DNA of 64,000 nucleotides. Origin: Nymphaea colorata (lineage: Eukaryota; Streptophyta; Magnoliopsida; Nymphaeales; Nymphaeaceae). Shown here piece after piece: positions 11,438-21,472 of this stretch; position 1 is the first letter of the stretch, and the number at the start of each line of letters is the position of its first letter. Below the pieces are notes generated by a model, which saw nothing but the letters and a program-made list of their open reading frames with translations, was not told the DNA's origin and did no database searches. The position numbers and the translations under genes were made by a program. The stretch covers positions 2,898,814-2,962,813 of the forward strand of contig NW_022204507.1 of NCBI RefSeq assembly GCF_008831285.2. The letters run 5' to 3'.

Positions 11438-12052
11438 GTGGCCGCTGCCAATGATGTTCGGTCGTTGATTGGTATGAATTCTATCGGACTTCTAAAAGCA
11501 GAGATTGGTGAGAATGCAATTCCTGCAGCTGCTTTCTCGTGGTGCAATGGAACTCCAATAGGGGCCCATGTATGCCCAGGCACACAAGTGAGATTGTTAG
11601 ACAAACACATTTGTATTTGATGGATTTGAGATGACGATCACCCTAGAAGACATTGCTAGGCTGTTCAATTTGAGATGTCACAGAAGACCTGTTGTTGGAA
11701 CGTCTAGGTACAGCTTGATAGGTAAGAGCAACGACCTTCTAGGGATGACAAATTTGGAGTTAAAGAAGGTTGTGGCCTTTGGGGGAAAGTCGATGCCATT
11801 AATTGTTTAAGAGCTACAGAATAAATGGCAGCAAGCATTGAGATCCTTTTTGTATATTTATGTGGCTTTTGTCTATTTAGTGACAATTCAGGCTGAAGAA
11901 TAAGTTGGTGGTAACGTCCAATTTTTGGAAGATGTAGATGACATTCACTGCTCCGCATGAGGGGCAGTTGTGCTAGTGCATTGGTATATCCAGTTGAAAT
12001 ACTTTAAGGCTGGGGTTACATCCGTTCGAGGACGCTAGTTGTTGCTGCAGGT

Positions 12053-12137
12053 ATAGTTAGTATCTTCATGATGCAAATTTATGTTTTAGATGATTATCTA
12101 TCATCTTGTAATGTTTGTATCTGTGTTCTGTTGATAG
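12053..12137 (+). other. Probable intron 1 of the PMD pseudogene
   Basis: GCAG|GTATAG at the left and TGATAG| at the right bracket 85 bp of T-rich DNA. Removing it keeps PMD similarity on both sides. This suggests a cellular or DNA-transposon gene copy, not a processed one. Confidence 0.5.
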
Positions 12138-12296
12138 TTCTAGATGTGAGAGTATGTACCTTCTATTAGACCCACTGTCGAGCTTCCGTTTCCAAATGCT
12201 CATCCATTGCATGCATGGTCGAGAGGTATCAGTCCCAGAGATTACAACGATGCAGAGACATCTAGGTTAATCATATTGAATGTGCAAATGGCCCAG

Positions 12297-12372
12297 GTAG
12301 GTATAGCAAATAGTGTTTTATACTAATGCTGGGATACTTGTGTGTTGATGATTATTTCATTTTTATTTGTAG
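12297..12372 (+). other. Probable intron 2 of the PMD pseudogene
   Basis: GCCCAG|GTAGGT at the left and ATTTGTAG|GAGC at the right, 76 bp, T-rich. The next exon opens E-L-F-R-Q-H. Confidence 0.5.
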
Positions 12373-12774
12373 GAGCTATTTAGACAACACATTGGTGAAG
12401 ATGCCACTGATTAGATTATTGGGAAAGCTTTTCAATTTTTGTGTAGACCTATGGTTGTTCTGCATGAACGAAATAGAAATGCATCACAGAAGCCAAGTCC
12501 TCTTGTAGTGTGGTCTTGACCAGTTGATTCTGCAACCACCCCATTTCTACAAGATATTAAGGAACAAAAGTGCTTTTAGGGTTGGAGTTAACTGACAACT
12601 TTTGTTTCCGATAGAGCTCCGTAACTAGCACCATGGTGGTGAAGTTGTCATTGCTTACGACAGCGAGGGGTTTGCACCAGGGTACCATGATCAATATTGG
12701 GTCATAGTTCATTCTCGAGTACGTGAAAACTGTTTAGATGTGCCCTCCCAACTTGGATCACCAACCAAAACAGC

Positions 12775-13015
12775 ATCATCAATATCCTCTGTCACCAGGG
12801 TGCAGCATAAATGGACCCGCACCCTTGTCGACGCGATGCGGGTGCTGGTGCGGTTGCGGGTGCGACCAAGATTCGCACCCAAACCGCACCTGTTCAAGAG
12901 GTCGCACCCATGCTGCACCGGCAAGGAGAAAGGGCAGTAGGTAGAGAAAGAGTGTAGGGGAGAGGGCGGTAGGGAGAGGAGGGAGAGTGCAGGAGAGAGG
13001 GCATGAGATGTGCGG
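12775..13015. repeat. GC-rich GCACCCG patch followed by purine-rich tract
   Basis: GCACCCG/GGTGCGG words recur on both strands at 12815-12915, able to fold on themselves. A GGGAGAGGA-type purine tract follows (12920-13005). Both overlapping frames through it are low-complexity. It stands out as GC-rich inside AT-rich DNA. Confidence 0.6.
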
Positions 13016-13510
13016 TACTTAATTTTTTTGAGGAGTGTGCGCCCTTTCACATTTAATGGCATGGAAACGTACTCATCACAGCTAGTCTAGGAAAATTATT
13101 ATTATTTTTTTAAGTTTAACGTTATAGAGGTGGCGTGTTTTATACATATAGACCGCAAGGGTGTCCACCAAGTCAGAAGTTTGAAATTAAAATTCTCGAT
13201 AGAAATGAAACGAGAATTGCGGTATCAAAATCTTGAAATTAATTCAATGTTAAGGAGTGGAATAAAGTCGCTGGTTGATCATGTTTCGAGTCGACTCAAA
13301 AAATTTCTAAGTTGAAGAAGGTCTTGTTCATGGCATGATCGAGGATAATCTCTTTTTTCTAATCGTATTTTCTTGATCGAGAATAATCTTTTTTTTTCTA
13401 ATCATATTTTCTTGATTAATTACAAACAATATACTTTTGTTCATAAGAATGATCGATAACAAGTTAATATTATTTCATTCTTTCTTAAACACATTATTAT
13501 TTCGTTGTCG
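13016..13510. other. Spacer
   Basis: No recognised gene. A small direct duplication of TTTTTTCTAATCATATTTTC occurs at about 13350-13415. Confidence 0.4.
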
Positions 13511-13514
13511 TAAT

Positions 13515-15250
13515 TCTTTTGTATTGTTTAATGAACCGTGGAGTTGCGTTATCACAATTTGTTGTGTCTGAGTGTTTATTGCCTTTTAGTAGGTGCCCTT
13601 TCTTTTAAAAGAAGCGCATACTAGTGTCATTGTCGTATTACATTTTTTCGAGTGGGTATCACATTCTCTTAGTAAGCACCTTGTTATCGTAAAACTACAC
13701 AATATAGTGTCATTGTCTCATTTTTCGAGTGGGTATCACATCCTTATAAATGCAAATTCATTTTAGTGTATTGTATAATGAATCCTACAATTGCATTATT
13801 GCAATTTGTTTCATCCAAGTGCTTATGGCCTTTTAGTAAGTGCCTTCTTAAGTGTCTATTAGTGTCATTGTCACATTACATTTTTCTGAGTGATAAACAC
13901 ATTCTCTTAGTAAGTGCCTTGTTATGGTAAAACCACTCGATTCATTGTCGTTGTTTCATTTATTTTTTTTAAAGTGGGTATATCATCCTTATAAACAGAA
14001 ATTTAGTTTGGTGTATCATGTAATGAATCCTGCAGCTACTTATCGCAATTTGTTTCTTTCAACTGCTGATCGCCTTTTAGTAGGTGTGTTATTATCATAA
14101 AAGAAGTGCATACCAGTGTTGTCATTGCATTACATTTTTCTACGTGTTTATCGCATTCTCTTAGTAAGCATCTTGTTATCATAAAACCACTTCATACAAT
14201 GTCGTTGTCATGTTTTGTCCTTGTTGCATTTAATTTTTTCAAGTGTGTATTGCATCCTTATAAGTACGATTTTAGTTGAGTGCATCGTATACTAAATCCT
14301 GCAGTTACATGGTCACAATTTGTTTCGTCCAAATGCTTATCACCTTGTATTAGGCACTTATCGTAAAAGACGTGCATACGATTGTAATTCCTACATTATA
14401 TTTTTTTGAGTGTTTATCGTATTCTGTCAGTAAGTGCCTTATTATCACAAAATCACTTGATATAGTGTCGTTGTCGCATTTAATTTTTTTGAGTGGGTAT
14501 TGTTCCTTATAAACACAATTTTAGTTGAGTGTATCACATGACAAATCTTGTAGTTGCATTATCACAATTTGTTTATTCCGAGTTCTTATCGCCTTTTAGT
14601 AGGTGCCTTCATATCGTAAAAGAAGTGCATACTAATGTTGTTGTATGAATCACATTTTCTAAGTGTTTATCGCATTCTCTTAGTAAGTGCCTTGTTATCG
14701 TAAAACCACTAGATACAGTGTCTTTGTGCATTTTTTTATTGTCGCATTTAATTTTTTTCGAGTGGATATTGTGTCCTTATAAACACAATTTTAATTGAGT
14801 GTACCATATAACGACTCCTGCAGTTGCATTACCGCAATTTGTTTTGTCAGAGTGTTTATTGTCTTTTAGTAGGTGTCTTATTATCATAAAAGAAGTGCAT
14901 ATTACTGCTATTGTCGCATTAACTTTTTTCAAGTGTTTTTCGCGTCCTCTTAATAGGTGTCTTACAATAAAACCACTCGATATAGTGTTGTTGTTGCATT
15001 TATTTTTTCGAGTGGGTATTGTGTCCTTATAAACACGATTTTAGTTTAGTGTATCATATATCGAATTCTGTAGTTGCATTATCGCAATTAGTTTTGTCTG
15101 AGTGCTTATTGCCTCTTAATAGGTGTCATTTTATCGTAAAAGAAGTCAATTTAGTGTCGTTGTTTTAGTAAATTTGTCCGAGTGGGTAACACATTCTTAT
15201 GAACATGATTTTATTTTATTGTATTTCAAAACTAATCATGCAATTGTTTT
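13515..15250 (+). repeat. Tandem repeat, ~250 bp period, about 7 copies (TTATCGCA-rich)
   Basis: The landmark GCATTATCGCAATTTGTT and variants recurs at about 13545, 13793, 14038, 14306, 14558, 14823 and 15076, spacings of 245-268 bp. Each unit contains two related half-blocks of about 85-90 bp: CGAGTG...TTATCGCC...TTAGTAGGTGCC...TCGTAAAAGAAG, then CGAGTG...TATCGCATTCTCTTAGTAAGTGCC...TCGTAAAACCAC, followed by a shorter third piece with CCTTATAAACAC. The copies are diverged, with many C/T differences. There is no coding potential, and open frames inside differ from copy to copy. Confidence 0.85.
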
Positions 15251-16170
15251 ATTGCATGAACTTCTCTCGCACAACATTCCGGCCATTATTATCACAATCT
15301 GTTTGTGTTTCTTCTTCTTCGTCTGGTTTGGCTTTCTTAGTGCAGACCGTGATGTATCATACTCCACCAAGTCATCACGTAGCTATATTCTAAGATGTAG
15401 TGTACTATCCTACAAAAGAGCAGGTTCGCTATCATTGCAAATTATTTCTATGTATTTGATGTTGAAAACACCACAATCATAGCCATTGTTTTGGCTCGGA
15501 CTTTCTTCCTACGGAGAAAGTGCCACTGAATCATGTTGATTTCGTACTAACTCTTTAAAAAATCTTTCAAGAACCACAAATCATGTATTATTAGTCCATG
15601 CATTTGCATTAAATTGTAGTATAAACAAGCTTTGTTCTGCATGTCGAGAACGTATAATAACCAATGATGGCACTATTCTCACAAGGTTGAAAGCAGAACC
15701 ACTTCAAACACATTGAGCAAAGGGTCTAGAAGCATATTTTTAGGATGCATGAAACTATAACCGAAGGGGTTTCATCAGAGTGCATTCTGTACAGCAAGAT
15801 AGAAGAACAAAAAGAATATCGTAGGTCATGCAAGCTACAAATTTATTTGAAAAAACTAAACTACCATGACAGCAAGACTGAGAATGTTGTGCTTTTCATT
15901 CGCAACTCTATGTTGCATTAACACCATTACATCTTGCAAAATTTGTGAGGAGAAGACAAACTAAATAAATGATCCACCTACCATATTTCCTAACAATAGC
16001 GTTAATGAGATAGTAATTACGATATTGCTACTCTATTTGGGTTGAGCTCATGAATATAATCCTGTGTATATTATCATTGAACAAATTACGTTTCTCATTT
16101 GTCATTACCATCACCTTATGAAACAGGATATTACCTGGTGCCCCACCTGTATTTATGATTGTAGTCCAAA
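15251..16170. other. Spacer between repeat blocks
   Basis: No gene recognised. A 119-codon frame overlapping its left end (15123-15482) runs out of the tandem repeat and has no domain. Confidence 0.4.
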
Positions 16171-16400
16171 TTGTTCCGACCTTACCACATTTAATGCACC
16201 ACATGCAACAATACAGAAAGCAGTTGTACGCTTGCATGTTTGTGTTGTTCATTAACACGCGATAGCGCAAAGGAATGTTGCTCGAATGTTGTGTGTTGTG
16301 CATTATCGACTGTGTTCATTTGATGTAGCTGCAACAAGTGATGGCTTCATTAAATGCAGCTAAATGGGTATCAAAAACAGGATCCAATAGTACGTATCGC
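16171..16400 (+). repeat. Dispersed repeat A, copy 1
   Basis: Landmarks in order: TTAATGCACCACATGC, ACAATACA, AACACGCGATAG, TTGTGTGTTGTGCATTATCG, and TTAAATGCAGCTAAATGGG. The same order recurs at 16535-16745 and 18985-19200. Confidence 0.75.
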
Positions 16401-16534
16401 ATGTTGTTCTTACTCAACTGATTGCATGTGAAATAAGCAATCATATGACAAATCCTGTAGTTGCATTATCACATTAATTTGTTGTTGTTAACTTATCGTC
16501 TTTAGGCAGACCGAGTTGTCTCATTTTCTCGTAT

Positions 16535-16745
16535 CCGTTTAGGCAGATAATGCACCAGCATGCGACAATACATATCGCAGTGATATGTTTCCCTCTTTTG
16601 TGCTGCTGATGAACACGCGATAGTGCACCGGAAATATTGCTCAGACATTGTGTGTTGTGCTTTATCGACAGCGGTCCTTAATGCAGCTGAATGGGTGTCA
16701 GAAACAACAAGCGATAGTTGTATGTTGTTCCCTCTCTAACAAACT
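16535..16745 (+). repeat. Dispersed repeat A, copy 2
   Basis: The same landmarks as copy 1 (AATGCACCAGCATGCGACAA, GAACACGCGATAG, CATTGTGTGTTGTGCTTTATC, AATGCAGCTGAATGGGTGTC). It lies about 370 bp after copy 1, separated by TTATCACATT/TTATCGTC DNA, so the two may be one larger tandem unit. Confidence 0.75.
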
Positions 16746-16789
16746 GGTATAGCCAAATGCATTTTTTTTATGTTCAAACACCAAATAGG

Positions 16790-17680
16790 TTTTCATTTTT
16801 CAAAGATCTAATGTGACAATCATATGGATGAGCATTATTATCGAATGATGGTGCGCATATGGATATACATGTTTGTTAAGTTGTCATTTGTCTAACATCT
16901 AATGTGAACATATGATTTTCAATAATCGAAATGTGACATAAGCACCGTTATCATTGATCGAATCTTCACATATGGAAACAATATGTGTATATATATGTTT
17001 GAGTTGTACTATCAATAGTCAAACGGGAACATAAGCTTTGTATGAATATACATGTCAATTACGTGGTCATTTGCCTAAGATCTAATTTGAACATAAGATT
17101 TTCAATGATCTAAAAGTGTCATAAGCACCGTGATCATTGATCGATTGTATATATATGGAAACCATATGTGTATATATATGTTTGAACAGTACTATCAATG
17201 CTCAAACGTGAACATAAGCTTGGTATGGATATACATGTCAATTAGGTTGTCATTTATCTAAGATCTAATTTGATCATATGATTTTCAATGATTGAAATAT
17301 GACATAAGCATTTTTATCATTGATCGATTGTCCACATATGGAAACCATATATCTATATGTATGTTTGAGCAGTATTATCGATGCTCAAACATAAGCATAA
17401 GCTTGGTATGGATGGATATACATGCCAATTATGTTGTCATTTATCTAAGATTGGTATGACGATCATGTGGATGTTTCAAAGAAGAGATAATACACATAAA
17501 CATATATACAAATTATATGGATATATCAGCAACGAGATAATACAGTTCTTACATGAATACATATGAAAACGATATGGATATTGCAGATATTGTTCTTACA
17601 CATATCTATATGACAATTATATGGTTACTTCATGGATGAGATAATAATGTATGAACAATATTATCGCTGCTCAAGCATGA
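16790..17680 (+). repeat. Tandem repeat, ~184 bp period, about 4-5 copies
   Basis: GATTTTCAATGAT and variants recur at 16914, 17098 and 17281 (183-184 bp apart). Each unit also carries GTGTATATATATGTTTGA, CTCAAACGTGAACATAAGC, TGGTATGGATATACATG and CATTTATCTAAGATCTAAT. Decayed partial units flank it on the left (16790) and right (to about 17680). It is distinct in sequence from the 250 bp repeat beside it. Confidence 0.85.
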
Positions 17681-17989
17681 ACATAAGTGTTAGTGCTATT
17701 GTTATAGTAGAACATGGCATTTTACATAATTTTTGAAAATAAATTAACTTCATTAGCCCAAAACAGATGATAGCTCATATCAGCACGAACAATTTTTTCA
17801 TCATAGTTTTTCATAACAAGTAGAATAAATTATGGCAGAAAGGAAGATTGACTCGTGCAAGAAAAAAAGACAAACTCTATGGCGAAGGATAAGCTGACCA
17901 ACGACGCCACAAGTTTGCCCATTTTACCAACAATGAAGATGTGCTTAAATTGCAATTATTTTACCATAATCAGGTTGCTCTCTAACGCC

Positions 17990-18442
17990 CATTTGTTTCA
18001 GGTTTTATTTTCTTCTGTATGGTGGAGAAGGCACATTGGGTGTATATGTCCTTCATAATGTCAAAAAACAAGTGTGGATAATACGATTCATGCATAGGCT
18101 ATGACGACTACCACATTCCAGAAGACATCTACAGACTGGTATGCAGTTTAACCTCTACAGATTTTTAAGATAACTTCTTTTTATTTCCTTAATAAGTTTT
18201 GGCTTTTTTGAAGAAATATTGCCTCAAACATGTCTTTGGCATCCAATGTCAGACGAATACAAATTTTTACTAGTAAAATGTCCACAACCAGAAAAAACTA
18301 TAACTATGGTGTGTTCGTTATGAAGTTTATAAAGGAGACAACATTAAAAAAGAAACCTAGCTTCACCCATGCTGATGTTACAAATAGCATTAGAAGATCT
18401 ATTAGAAACTTGCTTCAAATAAGTAGACATTCTGAAATTTGA
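17990..18442 (+). pseudogene. Ulp1-like cysteine peptidase (C48) C-terminal remnant
   Basis: The 5' part reads C-M-V-E-K-A-H-W-V-Y-M at about 18016-18048, with the catalytic His at 18034-18036, followed in the same frame by Y-D-S with Asp at 18085-18087 (one stop, 18079-18081, between). After a probable intron (about 18139-18216) the frame reads L-L-V-K-C-P-Q-P-E-K-N-Y-N-Y-G-V-F-V-M-K-F and continues to a stop at 18442. The family has Q...Y-D-C-G-V-F-V; here D-C is N-Y (18303-18308), so the nucleophile Cys is gone. C48 peptidases process SUMO, and plant copies are often carried by Mutator-like transposons. The remnant sits among transposon-like repeats next to PMD and FAR1-type remnants, which supports a transposon origin. 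Confidence 0.72.
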
Positions 18443-19930
18443 ATAATATTGTCATTGTAAACATTTATGTTAATTTTTGTGTCATAACCATTTCTTTTAA
18501 TTAACGCAGTTGTAAATGTGCTTATCACATTTCTAAATGCAGCAATCATATAAACGCACTTATCGCATTTGTAAACTCAGAAATCATATAAACACGCTTA
18601 TCACATTTGTCTTTGTTTACTTATCATCTTTAAATTGACATGTTGTTATCTCATTCTCTCGTAACCGTTTCGAGCCGTCATGTCATTATCGCATTCTTTC
18701 GTTAGTGTACATTCATTGCCTCATTGTTTCATTACGCTAATGTGTCACATTCTTTGCATCCATATACATCTTGCATTCCAGTGTTATCTCATTCACATGG
18801 CCCTTCCTGTCATGTGCATGTGAGATAACCAATCGTATGACAAATCCTGCAGACGTGTTGTTATCTCATTCTCTCATATTCATTTAGGCCCTTCTTGCTG
18901 TTATCTCATTCGTGTTGTGTACTTTCGCAGTCCATACAATGTCAAAGTATTTGTGAATATAATCCAAATTGTTTCCATGATGCCACATTTAATGCACCCA
19001 CATGCGACAATACATATCGTAATGGTACATTTCCATTTTTTAGTCATTGAGATAGAGCTAAGGGAGGAATGTTGTTCAGACATTGTGTGTTGTGTGTTAT
19101 CGACTGTGTTCATTTAATGCTGCTGCAATAATTGTCAGCTTCATTAAATGCAGCCGAATGGGTGTTAGAAACAAAAGCCGATAGTACATATCGCAAGTTT
19201 TTTCCTCAATAGTAGACTCGTCATTATCGTGTTCTTTAGGCAATGGCTTTGTTATCTCATTCTTTCATATCCGTTCAGACCGTTGCTACTGTTATCACAT
19301 TTTTTCGTTAATCTATACTCGTTGTTGTCTTATTGTTTTGTTACATCAATTTATTTGAATTTTTGGTGTCCATAAACATTTTGCATACCATTGTTATCTC
19401 ATTTGCATTGGCCCTTCTAGTCGTATGTGTGTAAGACAAGCAATCATAAAATGAACCCTATAGTTGCGTTATAGAATTAATTTGTCTCTGTTTACTTACC
19501 ATCTTTAAGCAGACACGTTATTATCTCATTCTCACATATCCATTCAAGTCCTTTCCGTCGTTATTGCGTTCTCTCGTTAGTGTAGACTTGTTGTTTTCTC
19601 GTTGTTCTGTTACATTAATTTATTTGCACGACCCTTTATGTCATTGTATAATTCTTCTTTGTTCCTTTATCTTCTTGTTGGCAGATGCATTGTTATCTTA
19701 CTCTCTTGTATCCATTCTTGCACCAGGTTTGTGTGTAGTTATTGCATTATTGTGTCCCTGTTTCAAAAGCTGTTACAAAATCATTTAATGTATGATACAT
19801 TGAGAGCGCTGACTACTGTTGTGACTAACGAATTGAATCCATGCAGCGCTGTAACAATTACACAAAATTGATTATCAAAATGTGCTTAAAGTTCAAACAT
19901 ACGTAATATGTATAATATAATAAACTTACT
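18443..19930 (+). repeat. TTATCTCATT-rich region with repeat A copy 3
   Basis: TTATCTCATT, TTATCGCATT, TTATCACATT and variants recur from 18530 to 19750, often followed by CTCTCGTAACCGTT-like words. Several sub-blocks repeat, for example the AATCGTATGACAAATCCTGC patch near 18830 and a diverged form near 19440. Repeat A copy 3 lies at 18985-19200. Open frames across it (19564-19871) are low-complexity and not conserved between sub-blocks. Confidence 0.65.
18985..19200 (+). repeat. Dispersed repeat A, copy 3
   Basis: Landmarks AATGCACCCACATGCGACAA, CATTGTGTGTTGTGTGTTATC, CATTAAATGCAGCCGAATGG and AGTACATATCGCAAG appear in the same order as at 16171 and 16535. Confidence 0.75.
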
Positions 19931-19965
19931 AGGAGTTCCATAAAATGACTGCGATCATATACATC

Positions 19966-20674
19966 TTACATACATGTGGACTGCATGCAGGTCTCAACTG
20001 CATCATTTGTATACGAAATATAATCAACTTGTTGAGGATGATTTTCTTGCTTGATTTTCCAAATCCTACCTCGTTTCTCCAGTGCACTTTTTGTCCTACG
20101 CAAACTCCTATCTGGTTTCCTCTTAAAAGTAGTGACCGGTAGACTAGTGCCCTTGCATTTGACAACCTTCATCCCTCCATTATCAAATACCATATTAGCA
20201 AAACCATGGCACTTCTTCGAGGGGTCTAGGGTGATGGGACCTGCAGCTTCTGGCTGGCTTTTCATTATCGCTTTGGTATGACAACATAGATTTGAAACGT
20301 TCCCCATATCTATGTTTGCCAACTGCATCATGTATTCATAAGTCTGGTTGTTTCTTGCTACCAGGTCTGCAACATACGTTAGTATCCTGCATAGATGCTG
20401 GTAACGGGACAGGCTACAGGACTGTTGACCATCCACATGAAGGAATTTCGTAAGAAATTTCATTAAGTCAATCTTTACATTTTTGGTCTATCTACGTAGA
20501 ATGTATCTCTCTGGCAATTCCCAAATGTTCTCTCGATCGAGAGTCTTCAGAGTATCGCAACTAGATTGTTGTTCATGTAATTCTATGTCACAGTCAGTCT
20601 CTTGAATGGTTCTTCCTTAAACAACTCAAAGGCATTTAGTGTGTACAAAATTGCAACTTGCTCAAGGATGTTCA
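19966..20674 (-). pseudogene. FAR1/FRS-like (MULE transposase-derived) C-terminal remnant
   Basis: On the minus strand, L-E-Q-V-A-I-L-Y-T-L-N-A-F-E-L-F at about 20660-20612 resembles the A-x-x-x-Y-T-x-x-x-F-x-x-F-Q segment of FAR1/FRS proteins. After a frameshift, R-E-N-I-W-E-L-P-E-R-Y-I-L-R-R-stop-T-K at about 20535-20480 matches the conserved I-P-x-x-Y-I-L-x-R-W-T-K block, with Trp changed to TAG (20488-20490). The frame then runs open for 165 codons (20463-19966) with R-Y-x-x-L-C-R-I and a basic tail (R-R-T-K-S-A-L-E-K-R). FAR1/FRS proteins descend from Mutator-like transposases and some act as light-signalling transcription factors. The N-terminal zinc-finger and DDE portions are absent, so this is a remnant of a transposase or FRS gene. 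It ends where the LTR-like repeat begins (about 20.73 kb). Confidence 0.65.
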
Positions 20675-21460
20675 TACCCAATTATTGAGGGCAAAAAACA
20701 AATGCTTTGACGTCGTCTTCAAGCCCATGGTCTCTACGTTGAGACGTATTTTTGAAGCATAACCCACTTACGAGAACTTGTTGGCAGCCAATTGAATCGA
20801 ATCCAGATTCAAAATGAACCTAGAGTAGCTCAAAATGGAGTCAGCCGCCCATTTTTAACAAAACCTTTTTTTACACATTTTAAATGAAAATATATATTTA
20901 TATGTAATGCTTATTACACAAACAACATTTATCTATTTATGCATTTTTTTATTTGATTGGATTTGATTTGTTTTATTTCGTTTTCTTTCCTAAATGGGAG
21001 AAACACACGCCAACATGCATGAGCACGCGCCGCACGGCTGAGCAAATGTGTGCAATGCGGAGCATGGCATCAAGCGTGAGCACTTGCATGAGCGAGCACC
21101 ACGTGCGACGCGCTTGGCAGTGCAATGTGCGCGACAGTGTATTGTGTGTTGCGCTCGTGCAGCACACCTTTGCATGACGTGCGCTGCTGCGCACAATGCA
21201 CTGTGCACTCATGCAGCTTGCCAAGCACTCGCTGGCACACCAAGCCCTCCATTTTCATGAAAAAAACGTCCCCTTGGGGTGTGGTTTTGGCACTTTTGGG
21301 TGGGCAATAGCCCCGCCCACACCCCAAATGGGTGTTTGCAGGGCTAATGGGCAATCCCATTTAGTTATAGCCTATTTTTTAAAAATTAAAATGTTAAAAA
21401 ATACTTGAAATTCGCATTAAACTATTGTTAAATTCAAATTATGAATTTTAGCACCAAAAT

Positions 21461-21472
21461 ACTCTATAAATA
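21461..21472 (+). promoter_or_regulatory. TATA box of the left LTR
   Basis: ACTCTATAAATATCC. The same ACTCTATAAATA motif is kept in the right copy at about 27508-27520 (ACTCTATAAATACCC), consistent with a U3 promoter conserved between LTRs. Confidence 0.55.

Larger units (their letters stand above)
11438..12560 (+). pseudogene. Plant mobile domain (PMD / MAIN-like) protein, pseudogene
   Basis: The frame from 11601 reads TNTFVFDGFEMTITLEDIAR then LFNL and R-R-P-V-V-G, the hallmark T-x-T-F...E-M-T-x-T-L-E-D-V block of the plant mobile domain. Downstream come D-D-I-H-C-S-A-stop-G-A-V-V-L-V-H at about 11940-11975 (family: S/A-W-G-A-A-x-L-A) and, after an apparent intron (about 12053-12137, GTATAG...TGATAG), E-Y-V-P-S-I-R-P and later P-R-D-Y. 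A second intron fits 12297-12372 (GTAGGT...TTGTAG) and leads into E-L-F-R-Q-H-I-G. Trp codons appear as stops at 11958-11960, 12141-12143 and 12147-12149. PMD proteins occur in Mutator-like and gypsy transposons and as domesticated genes needed for genome maintenance. This copy is dead. Confidence 0.8.

Noticed and set aside
15123-15482. 119-codon frame with a hydrophobic stretch
   Set aside because: It starts inside the 250 bp tandem repeat and shows no conservation with other copies.
20950-21410. Several overlapping Cys/His/Ala-rich frames
   Set aside because: They are six-frame shadows of the GC-rich GTGCGC patch of the left LTR, and the equivalent frames in the right copy differ.
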